From Nannochloropsis salina CCMP1776 (taxonomy: Eukaryota; Sar; Eustigmatophyceae; Eustigmatales; Monodopsidaceae), in contig SDOX01000158.1 in the NCBI GenBank assembly GCA_004565275.1, forward strand, positions 366,680 to 430,679: a stretch of 64,000 bases of DNA, in the 5' to 3' direction. Positions 51,501 through 56,758 of this stretch are shown here, piece by piece (the first letter of the stretch is position 1; each line of letters starts with the position of its first letter). The position numbers were made by a program, and so were the translations under genes. The notes under the pieces were generated by a model. The model was not told the DNA's origin and made no database searches. It worked only from the letters and a program-made list of their open reading frames with translations.

Positions 51501-53666
51501 GAGTCCGGAAGGAGGGAGCTCGTCAGGGTCGAAGCTGGCGGCGCGCAGGGCGGCAAGGAGGGAAGAAAAGGCGGACGAGGCCGGGAGGGAGGCGCTAAGG
51601 GAGGCCAAGGTGGCCTGAACGGAGGCGTGCTGATCCTCGAGACAAGAGAGGAAGTGGTGGGTCGCTTGCAGAAGGGGGGAAGGGAGGGGTGGAGGACCGA
51701 GAGGCTTTGAGGCCTCGGCCACACTCAGCCTAGTGAGAGTCGGTGCCTGAGCAGCCCACCCGCTCTCCCACGCGTGTTTTTCGTACGTGCCTTTCCTAGT
51801 ATCTGCGGGCCCCTCCTTCCAGTGCCCCCAATTCGCTTCCTCCCTGGTGGACCCCAGCATGCTCTGAACAAAGACCAGGGCATGGCTCAACAAGCCGGAG
51901 GCCGACGTTACCCGTCCCAAGACCTGCACTGCCAAGCTTCCCACCCCGTCCTCCCCCCCTTCCTCCCCATCTCCCTTTCCGTCCGAAAAACCGCCCACCA
52001 CGGCCGCCAACCACCCTTGCAGTTCCTCGAGGACTTGGCGGACATCGACGACGCAAGCATCGGGGCGAGGGGAGGAAACGGTCACGTCTTTCAATCCGTG
52101 ATACCCACCTTGGTTGTTGGGTCCAAACCCGGATAGCTGCACCCGAACGGCAAGGGCCTTTTCCCTCATTCTTCCGTGGCCCCTGCTGTGTCCTCCCGCT
52201 CGAGACATGGGTTCGCTGCAGGGGATCCGAATCGGGCCCCAGGACGTGGCCGAATGGGCCGAGGAAGCGGGGGAGGGACGGGGCACGTCCTTGACACAGA
52301 CCACCCCCACGTCTTGCCACACGTACTCCTTGCCGCCACGATCCTTCTCAAAGGCCGCCTGGACGCAGACACGGCCAGGAGTGCACACGGAGTTGGCGTT
52401 GGAGATCAAGTGCTGCGGGAACGTCAACGTGACGGCCGATACAACCTGCGGGTCCGGCAAGACCACTCCCCAAGTTGAAGTCCCCGCCCCTTTCTTAGCA
52501 CACCAATACCGATGCTGCCCGCGCGTCCCAGCGGCCAGCACGCCTTCTTCTTCGCTTTTCCCGCCTTCAATCTCCCCTGCCAGGGCTTTCCCAGGCCCTC
52601 GGTGTCCGTCCACAGAGGACGCAAAGGCGCCCGATGCCTCCAGGCGGAGAGGGGCCTCGGGGAGGGAGGGAGGCAGGGCCACATCCGGGAAGAAGCACAG
52701 GGAGGGAAAGGCCTGTGTGAGTGTATGCAGTTCCAACAACGGTAGCCTCAGGAAACTTGGGTCCGCGAGAGCATGTGGATTATTGGCGGCCCTCCGTGGT
52801 GGGGAGATGACGTCCCCACAGGCAGGGGACGCGACCGCTTCCTCCCTTGCTTCTCCAAACTTTCCTCCGGGAGACCCTTTTCCCGCTCGAAGGACGGCTT
52901 GGAGGGCGACCAAACACACCTTGACCATGCTGTGGGAGAGCCGGACCTGGCTCGAGTCCTCCGCGCAGGGGAGGGGCAGGGGCAGCGGGCGATGAAGGAA
53001 AGGGCGTTGAGCAGCGGTGCGGTTTTGCACGAGGTACAAGTGAAGGTGTTGAAGGAGGGCAAGGCGTTTTTGAAAGAGGGAAATGTAGGGCGGAAAAGGG
53101 ATGGTGGTGTCCAGCTCCTCTTCAAGACGCGCCTTGAGAGCCGGCAGGAGAGAAAAGGAGGACGAGGAGGGGGAGCAATCATGGGGCTGCGGGGTAAAGA
53201 CAAGCACCCCCGCCGCTAAGGCCCGCTCATAGTCCGCGGATCGCATTTTAGCGCTTCTGTACTCGGCGTGCGTGTACGCGTGTCCTTTCCTGAGGTCCAA
53301 GGCTGCCAGTAGAGCCGAGTCGAAAAAACGTCCTTGAAGTGTGGTCAGAAAATCAGGCCTGACAGAAGCCTCCTGCCACGTTTCTCCGTCCAGCTTCAAC
53401 ACATAAAGAGGAGAATGAGACGTGCACTGATTGTGGCCATTTCTTGTGCGCGCATTGTTGGTAATCAGGTCGTGACTCGATGACGTCGGGAACGAAGCAC
53501 TACCACGCCTGCCGGTGGATCGAACACCAACCCGAGTCAAAAATTCAGGACCGGACGCTCCTAACCCCCCTCTGTGCTGTTCTGGGTCATCCGACTCGTC
53601 TCTCCCCTGCAGCAAGAATTCGGTGGTCCCGATCCCTTCGATTCCGTGGGAAGGTTGGTTACCCAT
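30546..53666 (-). CDS. Giant multi-SPRY, zinc-finger, UBA and HECT-domain E3 ubiquitin ligase
   Basis: One uninterrupted frame of 7,706 codons from ATG 53666. Domains I can place (approximate residues): N-terminal MGNQPS myristoylation motif; SPRY 740-870; MORN-like repeats 893-942 (HGYGRLTQFPSEGAWVGTW); RanBP2-type zinc finger 966-992 (WVCSACSF, then GCMACG); SPRY 1655-1798; SPRY-like 1836-2030; SH3b-like 3012-3085; SPRY split by a long insert 3150-3670; SH3b-like 4484-4543; Cys-rich finger 4617-4670; UBA 4859-4917; Cys-rich fingers 5440-5546; SPRY 6219-6360; two Vps62/DUF946-like motifs 6410-6560 (IWRPRPGLGYAVLGD, LWRPIPPPGFVATGD); HECT 7356-7706. The HECT active-site cysteine is C7673 in SHTCFFSIELP, 33 residues from the end as in HERC-type ligases. 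It should transfer ubiquitin via a thioester; SPRY, UBA and finger domains would choose substrates. Long acidic, Ser- and Pro-rich linkers separate the domains. No close named orthologue is evident; HERC1/ZZEF1-like giants are the nearest comparison. Confidence 0.9.
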   Translation of the reverse strand: MGNQPSHGIEGIGTTEFLLQGRDESDDPEQHRGGLGASGPEFLTRVGVRSTGRRGSASFPTSSSHDLITNNARTRNGHNQCTSHSPLYVLKLDGETWQEASVRPDFLTTLQGRFFDSALLAALDLRKGHAYTHAEYRSAKMRSADYERALAAGVLVFTPQPHDCSPSSSSFSLLPALKARLEEELDTTIPFPPYISLFQKRLALLQHLHLYLVQNRTAAQRPFLHRPLPLPLPCAEDSSQVRLSHSMVKVCLVALQAVLRAGKGSPGGKFGEAREEAVASPACGDVISPPRRAANNPHALADPSFLRLPLLELHTLTQAFPSLCFFPDVALPPSLPEAPLRLEASGAFASSVDGHRGPGKALAGEIEGGKSEEEGVLAAGTRGQHRYWCAKKGAGTSTWGVVLPDPQVVSAVTLTFPQHLISNANSVCTPGRVCVQAAFEKDRGGKEYVWQDVGVVCVKDVPRPSPASSAHSATSWGPIRIPCSEPMSRAGGHSRGHGRMREKALAVRVQLSGFGPNNQGGYHGLKDVTVSSPRPDACVVDVRQVLEELQGWLAAVVGGFSDGKGDGEEGGEDGVGSLAVQVLGRVTSASGLLSHALVFVQSMLGSTREEANWGHWKEGPADTRKGTYEKHAWESGWAAQAPTLTRLSVAEASKPLGPPPLPSPLLQATHHFLSCLEDQHASVQATLASLSASLPASSAFSSLLAALRAASFDPDELPPSGLSIPPDDPTLVRCQTAAHSHALLSLGFASGSWAWTFQVADDITNDESICLGAAVKPVSSSSYNSSSSLWMYRCYNGNLYRRGTQVVGASKARIHPQDLVRIELDHEHHTLRYIVNGEKDQGVCFTEVTGEIFPAVAFYGANRAVRLVGVEGLGPGIRPGVKHTVSPDGQGRSRWEGEMVGGRRHGYGRLTQFPSEGAWVGTWQHDQQHGLQAWVEHGKVVGVFHFDHDVRKRAATERDLAAAVQEWDGWVCSACSFVSRSQAEGCMACGEPRVEKEDEMESGEERGQGGMAARRRREEEEKQALLSTRRGCMAAVLEKVAGLASLYDGPLGARLSPPSLPPSLDFPTDRSHKNAISRVAPQDLTVPYCLEPTAETFTQLHNLLLHNRASGLTEGAAPDPEGLKIVMAVLRLLRSNLERLVASHVDPVDVGIDLSAEPSLCSFSPSFPSSARASSSVPSHHADARRGREGMELGGKKGEEQEPSGRYLYSLENQTSLHNGRGSTIPTSETLCQPLFSPSSSSCTHPGALRSLHALRACLERLMLASAGPPSSSPGLDFAHQIGEAAAEALAAGTELFYPTTSLKCSLLCHLLHVHTTAIFSMSSTPSSVQVTFLIRLLRKFGTDEGVVALMPEAGRKGGKEDVEGSKTLLASLLKVVESEQSRALEEILQKEKAAGGKGRGSTRDTGRQVEAEDWCRGRYHRPSDGRTHRSESPTKRRLPAEPSSRQEKEEKEGSMETSQSLPMVCCAFLEAFTRQLLSAASEGLTFCPSSSTSSAPSDDDVTDYPSSSTLLLHLGLLLLQSARSLLDQVAQHLSQGVLTPSSVEAYLHSSPTLFRLLPPFLTAAVCLLQPDQLKLPARLLPPLIQLLGKLESVIALVPSLVSIRHQIRAQARAVARTEWTIAHISEGSTGSSGGDSSSASFDLEECSEDVSLEEQGQVFRSSSSSNQYALGNRGFRSGKAAWEFLLQSDSPNDECSALGAAVKPLSPGSSYESSPNMWMRRSYNGQLYHGTASGFPAMSKLHPGDILRVEVDLDAHTLSFSKNGVDEGVAFTDVEGEVFPCVCSYRAGIEVRLLKVEWWAGGLGGGGGGSTAEASHPLWLRLDPGSSGGQVDVLENTFTHVTKENEEGWVTAMASRGLQDGRHVWEYAVKKCAKGTLAVGVVASTVSSPISSLPSSPTHVGGQPYTWAWRSDGTLWAHGKQVASDDGPPFSRPLSPSPGNLRPHKPLADGDVITVVLDLPNRTLSFAVNGRALRTAFGPGRSHAEAVYPLELPEEGGGREGAPSGGLAFFPAISLSQPHDQVRLRPAGSMGTLDMHWLLDMEGILTTVGGMWAAALVAGPGFSRSERRWEKWLRSPLFAGGLDEGEVEEGDAALGAALTRSDIRDWSLDVTGGEGEKDNERALPLPLSFVSRDGQAGLPSHQDSAVLKERGDLPLCLLPSLTPAVSVTVAEGSRADEDECIAIPSPSSALACSIPAHLSSPLPHHEQKEIHRFLRALLPSSSPNPPSPAWSILSKWIDPRGQGRVTRRLAAIYPAMESAEIHCFAAMCKATGLWREALRVLDEEGLEGGSERGVGRKGREGCELSRTVGRKMQEVRLAIVRMHQTLKQAQELREREETAAKAEKGAAGGAAEEGKEETVMVGHRGGSSLDGSHTTVGMYGHSAPLTLVTSTDSADASRAVGDQDGGSGEEARAFRSNRHPGTGEPLAPPTASPPSQPPSTIFNRTTSTSLDALPPSLPSSLPPSLPPNGRLTFSPSARIDLMRSTSTESDQGIHPSTPLLLLAADQGIPSQSDPPNHLPTESLSSLLSLSPSVGTVGGISGSHDASLYPSLGSQSLQHGHLRAQEPEDEQQQRQQRQPLQLKATVPVEPAFVEAMEELIAKARFLLQLHPAKNHEGGSEGLGESNPEDGDAQARLAQACVEFLLDPKCRDMGSLRQLFLRRLARADCRRYGLRCFRALILKATESSGPGGIDEGVPSTSLLGVIRHLKPALGRKILLLKGRGTGREEEEEAGGASDLNPTIAGADLSLSPTSISARESHHYLTGLEGIPAATRQVLHADFVALYTTLVRLLQAALGHKDIPLACQILGVWALDFRAQDAEFLVSSGIIPSLQSTLSLHRLQDGVDKDQAGAADERAGGRAGSWNLWPRKAVREGLIQGRLTKRLVLEHMRLVPSSCVPPAWQGPRGILLPFLSPPTPTSSSTTFSSPPSSLPSSTSSPPVLASSNDAGAPPLAWPLTDADTQYLTLRLTLPQLLLAYDHLHRHVASLQDAHRRSAAAKEEAEREARRQARGVRYTYVVTASNGVGVRRLPDTKAERTGHSFKQQEVVETSYRLTLSSGQTYMKLAPHREGGQGEGWVFDVGVRGSYKDKEIMRCIATERYVEEDEGPAETLRLGSKASLCPVLLRRERARNEEEEVGKEGEGSLVPSPVEIPPLQPLTAYYKNLSDDRWGLLRLSTGLAWPLGKEAQEDGSEDGGPGGNYFEVTVRCVGAMGRVSLGIVVGEEGLEESMDDIGPGQREGSIALHADDWSLWVGGVRIHVFPSLPPSPQLSHGGRLANAVVGLADRDGPTTSPVVRRPGTSQGTRSGGLALGVHPGTADGYGQRGGSHRHPFTSARAVIRRDMRPAAAPFVSSLPTLRRRGGREVEQEMALATSDIPERSGSRSSSSGVSGASFFSPPFLPHLRTEGRLEGGRETTPSSHPIDRPLRVDGVIAPLVRGGGGEDGCEEAKGEKDEDFPLCPPARSSPRSQAASAMDSKDHASTGFPNEVDEEKAEGERAGRDRMEGAQAFLDASDAPALVSSKACPSEKGERKSGEDNEKPSLEFAGEPAGTTHSVESFLEDEGGKDGDEEEACGLPSLAEGDVLGCGIDHASRQIYFTRNGRRLSVDVDIAALSPSLSAPRSRFPAKQGSDRGEKRRMFPLIGLHSHCEIVEANLGPVFQYKGEEVWAQPRSRGEEMKEWQDGRGRGGQAGEMEDPGGESRSLRCSSSAAVKLWPLPPASSTSPSSVPHGPSGPQSSSVAGSMAAPTTNIGNSGAASAFSPLSPFSLTPEPRAHESGSEALPASNESISHFGSGTSQAPKLPAVNRTYPVHAPSHKGGRDEGEKEWRWVGVVSVPELEMLRGMAWPLLQLLHVQAEDFRFSSGPVPSFTSAYAAGLIGARFRGDDLCPPSLPPSSDSDPSPGAIPQNSLFWTRQLSDSCFNLIAGELGLCGGLYRVQSEDMGGRETEGGAKEPGEEREGGTGLSLAKAEPTKVEALALRYLLHLYPLLTGTPASVPSPMGDGKRAASERLLPVLLPWLEAGSCRVQRVVLRLLRCLLQGVSPSFMDAALTQCLHPSSAASSPSGPTSFVVWLLERMGQRLGKATGLVIHPSSSASFISSSFAASSSPLLGCGAGHALMALVCEEASLLRVLWSMKAAPWSVEVGNAVTEALREGVRELRPGEDGKEEVEGGLSWESRGVGEGEGGREETKESGRGESDGRRQEGRTGEGGKQGREQGLGGGPCGSRSKRSIEASGDVPQMARAMAAAFVLSEQEMVRVGGMVEREAEPGKGGVRERAVVIKHQRGDAEVVVAPVGDETVHVEGGSNKSAAAMAAPVLLTTPVEALWSLSLFPSGRGAAPVPDVPVPLLPDDQVHTLLHLLHDLLLLPEPALPSPSSSPSPPLLYLHTFTLRSLGTLLSQFRQAWSDHLIPRVAASLFHLALSPLSVPFCPPTLGLQHKFQVLLERTYEASVLPPPFLCRPSSSHPASRLREGDAEGGREGRKAFTPGLYRVVLKEGAVVRAGTSIETSVRVKVLKVGSVIKVLEAQAVPPEGVWRLRTAKGWISERCHGGAEEKIVERLIPAMSDDVVLRPALPPALLAPPAFPAKGVKHCLHDAPLKPLHTPSSRTTSSPPSLSPCWECSHCHASFAPIVGEEGAEGEVQAFVSAQSPRSWRLCVNCFCADAQALVAIMDPGAAESGAGGGREGRTRRRTGYQESVRDESDAADLVAGREGVREAGAGQQGHLRRRAAFSSAAAASASASSLLATLLPAGTRAAEAEDAAVSSALSSFSTSATTSSNNQPTPTISLTLSQGQTRIPSFLRAARRGALGRVNALDDGNRRETATSTPSSLLGSNPTFGLPVLPPSASSSTVVTQTLFRVAYLQLTEMGFASDQTRRAVQSALNRSGTFSPEQGGGREGGREGLEQVVEHAIELLTAGEDAVDVFPPLDSAMSSRTQARREGRGATIGDVEEEEEEEEEEEKEDEESCSASTASNSSVEEDRRSGGSISENDEDGEVEVEGPGSPVLAVGAWEQSEDDATKEGEEEEEEEEEEEEEEGEKESVQGLLRALDEMEERRIPLVAEEKDPYTTPPPRTPSWSSRPVLPLVGESRGEDAELAATPQVLPPSSPPQPSSVLPLTRSEPARGLTPVHQPCTAEAKATGPSGAYGRRQGEEERVLRGLLARPLPPLVSSQRGGALGLGHDRRSSIGSDSSSSSSSSCCSHNKGRENPSSDPHPPNLPRDRRPLHTWRDTDVQKHVKTQALHIQTSLPLSLCRAALQLAAGDMIIARKWCEVHGMRYLPQEGRYLTLYPAVFLSLGFVTRAWEEPQGKYSKRDGQGEGSVVVKIGTEMSSFASSKDSHGGGEEDVGEDVGGEEALIMQKLTSRLSSAANEVLLYERGASPTSTSPSTTTRRRSLPPASRRVLPTSTFSSSTPSLPSPLLFEEAVLEPLEVSRASSVHKITVALVCTRCHYLEFPGCSQHGQLLSVRKANGHGKCAQCPCATDLHSPWDKGCRICRAPTHKYFWAMAFPEAHFLLRAFPPSLRLRPDDTCEVYVFRCPDCSAVGFPGVGGGVPSLCLKTQAGRYTVSRPWQAESAPPEILPPETWSSRLCHVGNCPGREGGQERGRDEGLRLEEVLVRVSFSEAQYLCKTVGNVETQARYVVPAPRIQEGVMVTISDAEGPVQSLHGKVGLARGLVEKGGAQGTVGGAPGASVTVDVLDAETGLLVPHTVPAARIRLVTHLYGEELPPLSRSAAGKPGTLPPPGLAVLHRQAAATAHMLQVRYARQALVAMLGHWSPQHPPTPAMLGIDSWRPFIQLFKYIGVMEGTFRNPPASLLDVMRMTSPSNSLPPFGASGGRVEGLTEQRGGMRTEAMSEEGRSSNSGEKGTLSTVLKRQIVLWLRAGAESHAYYSHHGSGGDGPRERLRCVTPTFASHGPDSLFQALLTDSLENLYSIALGQTLSPTVTATLPRKGRRERGRASMGGEARPLPPKPILPLPLLPPPPPPALVRASTSSYIIHSSLEAAHEEEAEEKADTIVEELRGLAAPLKFPSSTRGTATPQGSPPWPASRGIRAGLSSGQSVQRESLHPFFGPCSYGEEVHLPGATSIRVCLDARSAFGKAVARRGDQGSGEATLCFWRSEDEARQGVKPLKRFPTKGWWQRQRQGRQQLQSSPQQQGKKRGKGDSGELSFVVPNTERIYYSFAARGQSNVDGRNSFLPLLPVTSPPPGVDLAPTHDDCRDDYTVDDGIVRCQRGFPSVAPQGVMLRKGKWYYEVTIVKPGLAQLGWGDGAFVGHSSRGEGVGDDLHSWGVDGHRVYRWHGGGQKWGLPWVEGDVLGFACDLEARTLSLSVNGSWEAPVGRAFEDIDFVEGLRPCLTLNKSCSFGVSFGGEGEAPLKHRPPGHRAVAEAAKEEALRRCYWGFRFQVTPSEGIRARTCEDFKPVWKFSPSSSSAPPPPALAFPSSAQDPLRAHCTIWRPRPGLGYAVLGDVITRGDALPESILTVATDESTFLSPPRGYRLLMPLPPPNPLRPPTSQSSAQQSGALWRPIPPPGFVATGDIFWGGNSEPPLSLVRCLREDAVEPAALFARIQSCNVGDGVPESGQATDRGGPVTFWSVGNQCRTFFAVPGHATPLSPSFPGPVGWALRTSLPGITLPQGWSSEKDAQGQPSMEWALWVLDCFLETCASWELTAGGILSRRTYEALLTCILDASHCRDQARLPAVSLLTRLLRTRRGLLMSSAYDGQDVEDGLPLMSLTSLSSLPRSVLALGEVAPALLRHCREQIHLHGHSTEAVTASGSCSSRLFLPRDLQQILELVTTINWAAPFRLAVERAVSAFLPFSPASLTLLPLSAVGSLLRSRGMDGIATPQTILERVLLELQRAARGERGSDKEALEDLMGLAEFLWRGVNGDCRKGRGDGGGVDDDGGLDRIRRLDGSPTSGIASPSTLLGEEDEAFVAASRSLGKEKEGIVVAPFCQTALKAWLRSTASSEVVESLHPVSMARLCEKSNVWEQRGEVVLEGAEAVEVVFDGRSDLPRGLLLTLKGGNPNAGAPEALWDGKEEKESLVVWSSTGERIPGEFTTRLVFKGPRVLWSLRPAHEKRRKEGEQQTEPDMGGATETEEGVHGTLGPAWVPAETAGLPAGPMASSTRLARTEATPPSPTSSEVRKGSTERSRTSLLDAGLETKGETWGFGFTVLAKRITPSQSLARLVRQVQHHNCVVAFPSEWSLDQDVAVVEWLNTASEALGRAAVDVSPFDFRHGGRESSVGLHLEHCPLPAIYLRIALIQGFNQHIQRLLPFVDLANPCRHSLGAKLRALAPLVLRDVKMAVVEAGKERTQGSGGNSLTITLDNFAASRSMEAAERDVTTSRCIFVQAFRALHHKDSQVLRSCWDGDRVFQVTFRGENGSDAGGVFREGMSRVLEDLYSPETLNLLIPCPNAQHGLPTNTDKFLPNPQLATCPLALEMFEFVGKLMGMSLRANLCLPFHFPSLIWKRLLGHEVLRSDMDAVDTLTSRLLDSVRGCEDEAEFEGKFGGSLTFVATGYDGDEVELVPGGSMEDVTFATRQAYCDLLSERYLHDSDAQVGAMARGLYAVVARDTLLLLTWQELETLVCGSPTFDMAFWKAHTTYAGYSKDDLTIQLFWKVLESFSHEEQSGFVRFAWGRSRLPPKNAWYKNMQISRRNAGEDSLPASHTCFFSIELPPYQSEAAMRKGLLTAITYGAVGILNT
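38073..38097. repeat. CTG/CAG trinucleotide repeat in HECT gene
   Basis: A short run of CTG triplets is read on the minus strand as a serine tract within the HECT ligase linker region. Confidence 0.8.
38558..38600. repeat. CTC trinucleotide repeat coding poly-Glu in HECT gene
   Basis: The run of CTC triplets gives a chain of glutamates after the UBA domain. A second Glu-rich run is coded at about 38785-38820 by CTTCCT units. Confidence 0.85.
38962..38990. repeat. CCCT microsatellite inside the UBA-coding region
   Basis: A run of CCCT units translates on the minus strand to a Gly-Gly-Arg-Glu repeat that lies in the loop before the third UBA helix of the HECT ligase. No GT donor directly follows the preceding codon, so it is not a missed intron. 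Confidence 0.75.
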
Positions 53667-56600
53667 ACGCCGTAAGTGTTGAAGTGGTTAATCCTAGTGG
53701 GAAGATGGCATTGACAAGTAAAGCCCTGAAGCCTGTGTACTCTCAACGTACTGTAATTGTGCAAGAAAATAATGGTTAAAAAGTTAACGTACAGGATGGA
53801 GCTATGCTTTTTTGCTACCTTCACTTCGAGCTTTTCATAAGGGAAGGGCAAGCCGCACGGACACTTTTCTGCCATCCACTGGATTGGGGGTCGACGTGTG
53901 CACCACTGCATCGCTGCGGCGAGATCATGGCCATCATATTCGGCGGATACACAAAAACACAGGTTACCGCACGATTTTGAGAAAAGTCTCTGGGACGGGA
54001 GCGGCTAACGCATGGGACTCCGCAAGCAGCTCAAGGTCAAGCATGTATCACAGAGGTGAAAGGGGACAACATCAATTTCTCCCGCCACGGAAGTGATGAT
54101 CCCCACACTCACTCCACTTCGTGCCCATCCCTTCGGCAAAATTATACACGGTGTGGACGGTGGGGCCCGAGGTAGCACGGTTGGGCGGGCAGGCGGAAGG
54201 GTATGGGTTTGAAAAGCTGCAACTTGAGCGAGGCGTCGGCGACAAGGGAGGCCGGATAGGGTCCCGCCTGCCAACGCAGGGTGGGCGGTAAAAGTGCAAG
54301 TGGAGGACATCGCCGTGCGATAATGGCGCGTCTGAAAAATATACATTTCTTGGGCAAGCAAAGGCCACAAAATACTCCTGGTGTGTTTCTAAAGGACACT
54401 TTTGCAAGTACAGAGAAGCTGGGGGAGGCCGGAGGGTCACATGATATGATATGGGCCAAGCCCCCCGGTGCTGCCTGACCACGCCCGCAAAGCCAAGCGA
54501 GGCACGAAGGTGTGTTTTTCATACCATCGCATGCGCCAAGTGCGCAAGGAGAGGCGATTTTGAAGTGGGTAGGGTTGGTTTGTATCTTTTGATGGAGCTT
54601 GTGGGCTGTGGGTGGACTTCAACCAAACTGCCTGTCAGGGGGCTTTCGGACTGTGCCATGCCAGGTCGAACGACCTACTGCTGTCCTTCACGGTAGCATG
54701 TCAAGGTCGACAATATCACGTAAAGAAACTGAGGAAAATGGGGACCAATAAGTTGAATTTCGAGGGAATAATATCCTGCAACCGGATATGATTGCGTCAT
54801 TCTCTAGGGAAAAAAGTATGCCAAAGGCAAAGATAAGAGAGGTCTGCCAGTGTGACCTCGTTCTAATGCCATGAAATTTGTCATGGGAAAGGCGATCAAA
54901 ATGTGCGGCTACAAAGCGTACACTTTCTTCGGTTTCGAGCATAATATGTCTGATGGGATTTCGGCACGTGACAGTCACGAACGCAAGCTTCCCCGGAGAT
55001 GCCATGGGGTTGCTGAATATTACATTTTGTCTTGTGCGAGGGTTTATTCGGGTCGAGGGCCTGAACGGGGTACTAATGTTTTGGTTTTGTCAAACGAGTG
55101 CGCGAGACAACTTTGTCGAGGTGGTGGCCTTTAGAAAAGCGTCAAAAATGGCTGCCGTTACATAAATGAATTACACGTAAAGAGCAAGTGAATGATTTAA
55201 TTCCATTTTTCTTTCTTAGGTTCCTTTATTTTGTCCAAAGACAGCTGTTGCTTTCATCAGACGAGCTCTAACACAAAATGAGGGCGATGGGAACACCGAA
55301 AGCCGATTTTTTCAGGGGCATCGATTAAGTAACGGCTCTTTCTCGCTATCTAGTGACGAATATTAGGGTCTACGTTGTCTCCCAGGACTATGCATTGAAA
55401 TGGGTGAAAACAAATCATATCGGCAAGGACATATTCCCACTTCTACGCTGTTCCACACAAGTGGAGCAAAAGGGAGGAAAGAAAGGACAAAGGACAACAC
55501 AAAATGATCCAACTGGACCTTTCCCGACATCTACATATGTATGTGCTTAGAATGTACTATAAGAGGACAAATATCTCCAATGTAGATAGTATCATAGTCA
55601 AAAGTCCATTCCTTCTCTGCTAACATCTCATGAGACCCAAATAGTGGTCATACAACTCGAGAAGATAATATGACAGACCCCTTCTTGAGCAATTATAAAC
55701 GTCTCTTACATGTTGGAGAACCAAACAATTATTAATGCCTCCTAATCGCAGGCGGTGCTCATTTCAGTTCCACCCCCCCGAAAGCCGTCACTATCAATAT
55801 CTTTGGCAGGATGGCAGCCCTCGGTACAACGGGGCCCATGCTGAGAACGTGTTCTCGTCCTGGCTCACGCTCAAATATTGCCAAGTAGGTGCATGCAAGC
55901 ATGCCTCCCTTGTATGTGGTTTGGTTGACATATTGCATTGCAGGATGTGTTTTCGCCCTTGCGACTCGACGTCACTGATGTGTTGTGTGGCCTCAGAGAC
56001 GCAAGCGTGCTTCCCAGCAGGTTTCGCGCAGAAAGACCCTGGTCGAGTCGTTGGCTGTGTCTGCGGAAAATCGAGACGCTCAACGACCAGTGCCATGCAA
56101 CTTCACTGTATCCAGGCCATTCAGTCATATCATGGTTTATGGCACCATTTTATTGCGTGTTTGAAGGCCATGGCCTTCGGGGTGGTCTCTCTCGCAGTTT
56201 GCGAGAGACTCTGCAGCTCTTTGCTTCCCTCCAGGCAACTCGCTGGCATCGCTATTCCTCTGCCCCCCTCCCCCAAAAAATATGGCGCTCTAGTCCCTCG
56301 GCATGGGACGAGAATGTGCTTTCCGACGAGGCGAGCACATGCGCTATGTGTGTACATGGCGCAGTGGAAGGGCGGGTGGGGAGGGGAGGCGGGATGTGGG
56401 ATGGATTTTCCGTGGCGGGGTCGACGTACAGGGTCCTCACTCCCTGTCTCTCATGTCGGGGCCTTTTCAAACATGGGCAAGCTCTTACAACCTGTGTCCA
56501 CGCTGCATTTCGCTTGCCATACACGATGGGTTTCCTTGCCTCGCGTATGACTCGAAATGTGCGCACATTGATTAAAATAACCCTGTGGAATTACTTTTCG

Positions 56601-56758
56601 TGGTTGGATGCTCGGGGGAAGGTACCAGAGAGGAAAAGATATAAATGTACCCACTTTCCCTTATGTCCCCCTCCTGCGTTCTTGCCTTCTCGCATTAAAA
56701 AGCACATTAGATAGGAACAAGTGAGTACCGGTCGGGACAAGTCCAGCAGTAATGGAGC
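53667..56758. other. Gene-poor region between HECT and kelch genes
   Basis: About 3.1 kb, AT-richer than the genes, that must carry the divergent promoters of the two flanking genes. Overlapping open frames at 55735-56550 and 55938-56714 (plus, two phases) and 54072-54522 (minus, two phases) have no recognisable domain. I saw no RNA gene and no transposon hallmark. Confidence 0.4.
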
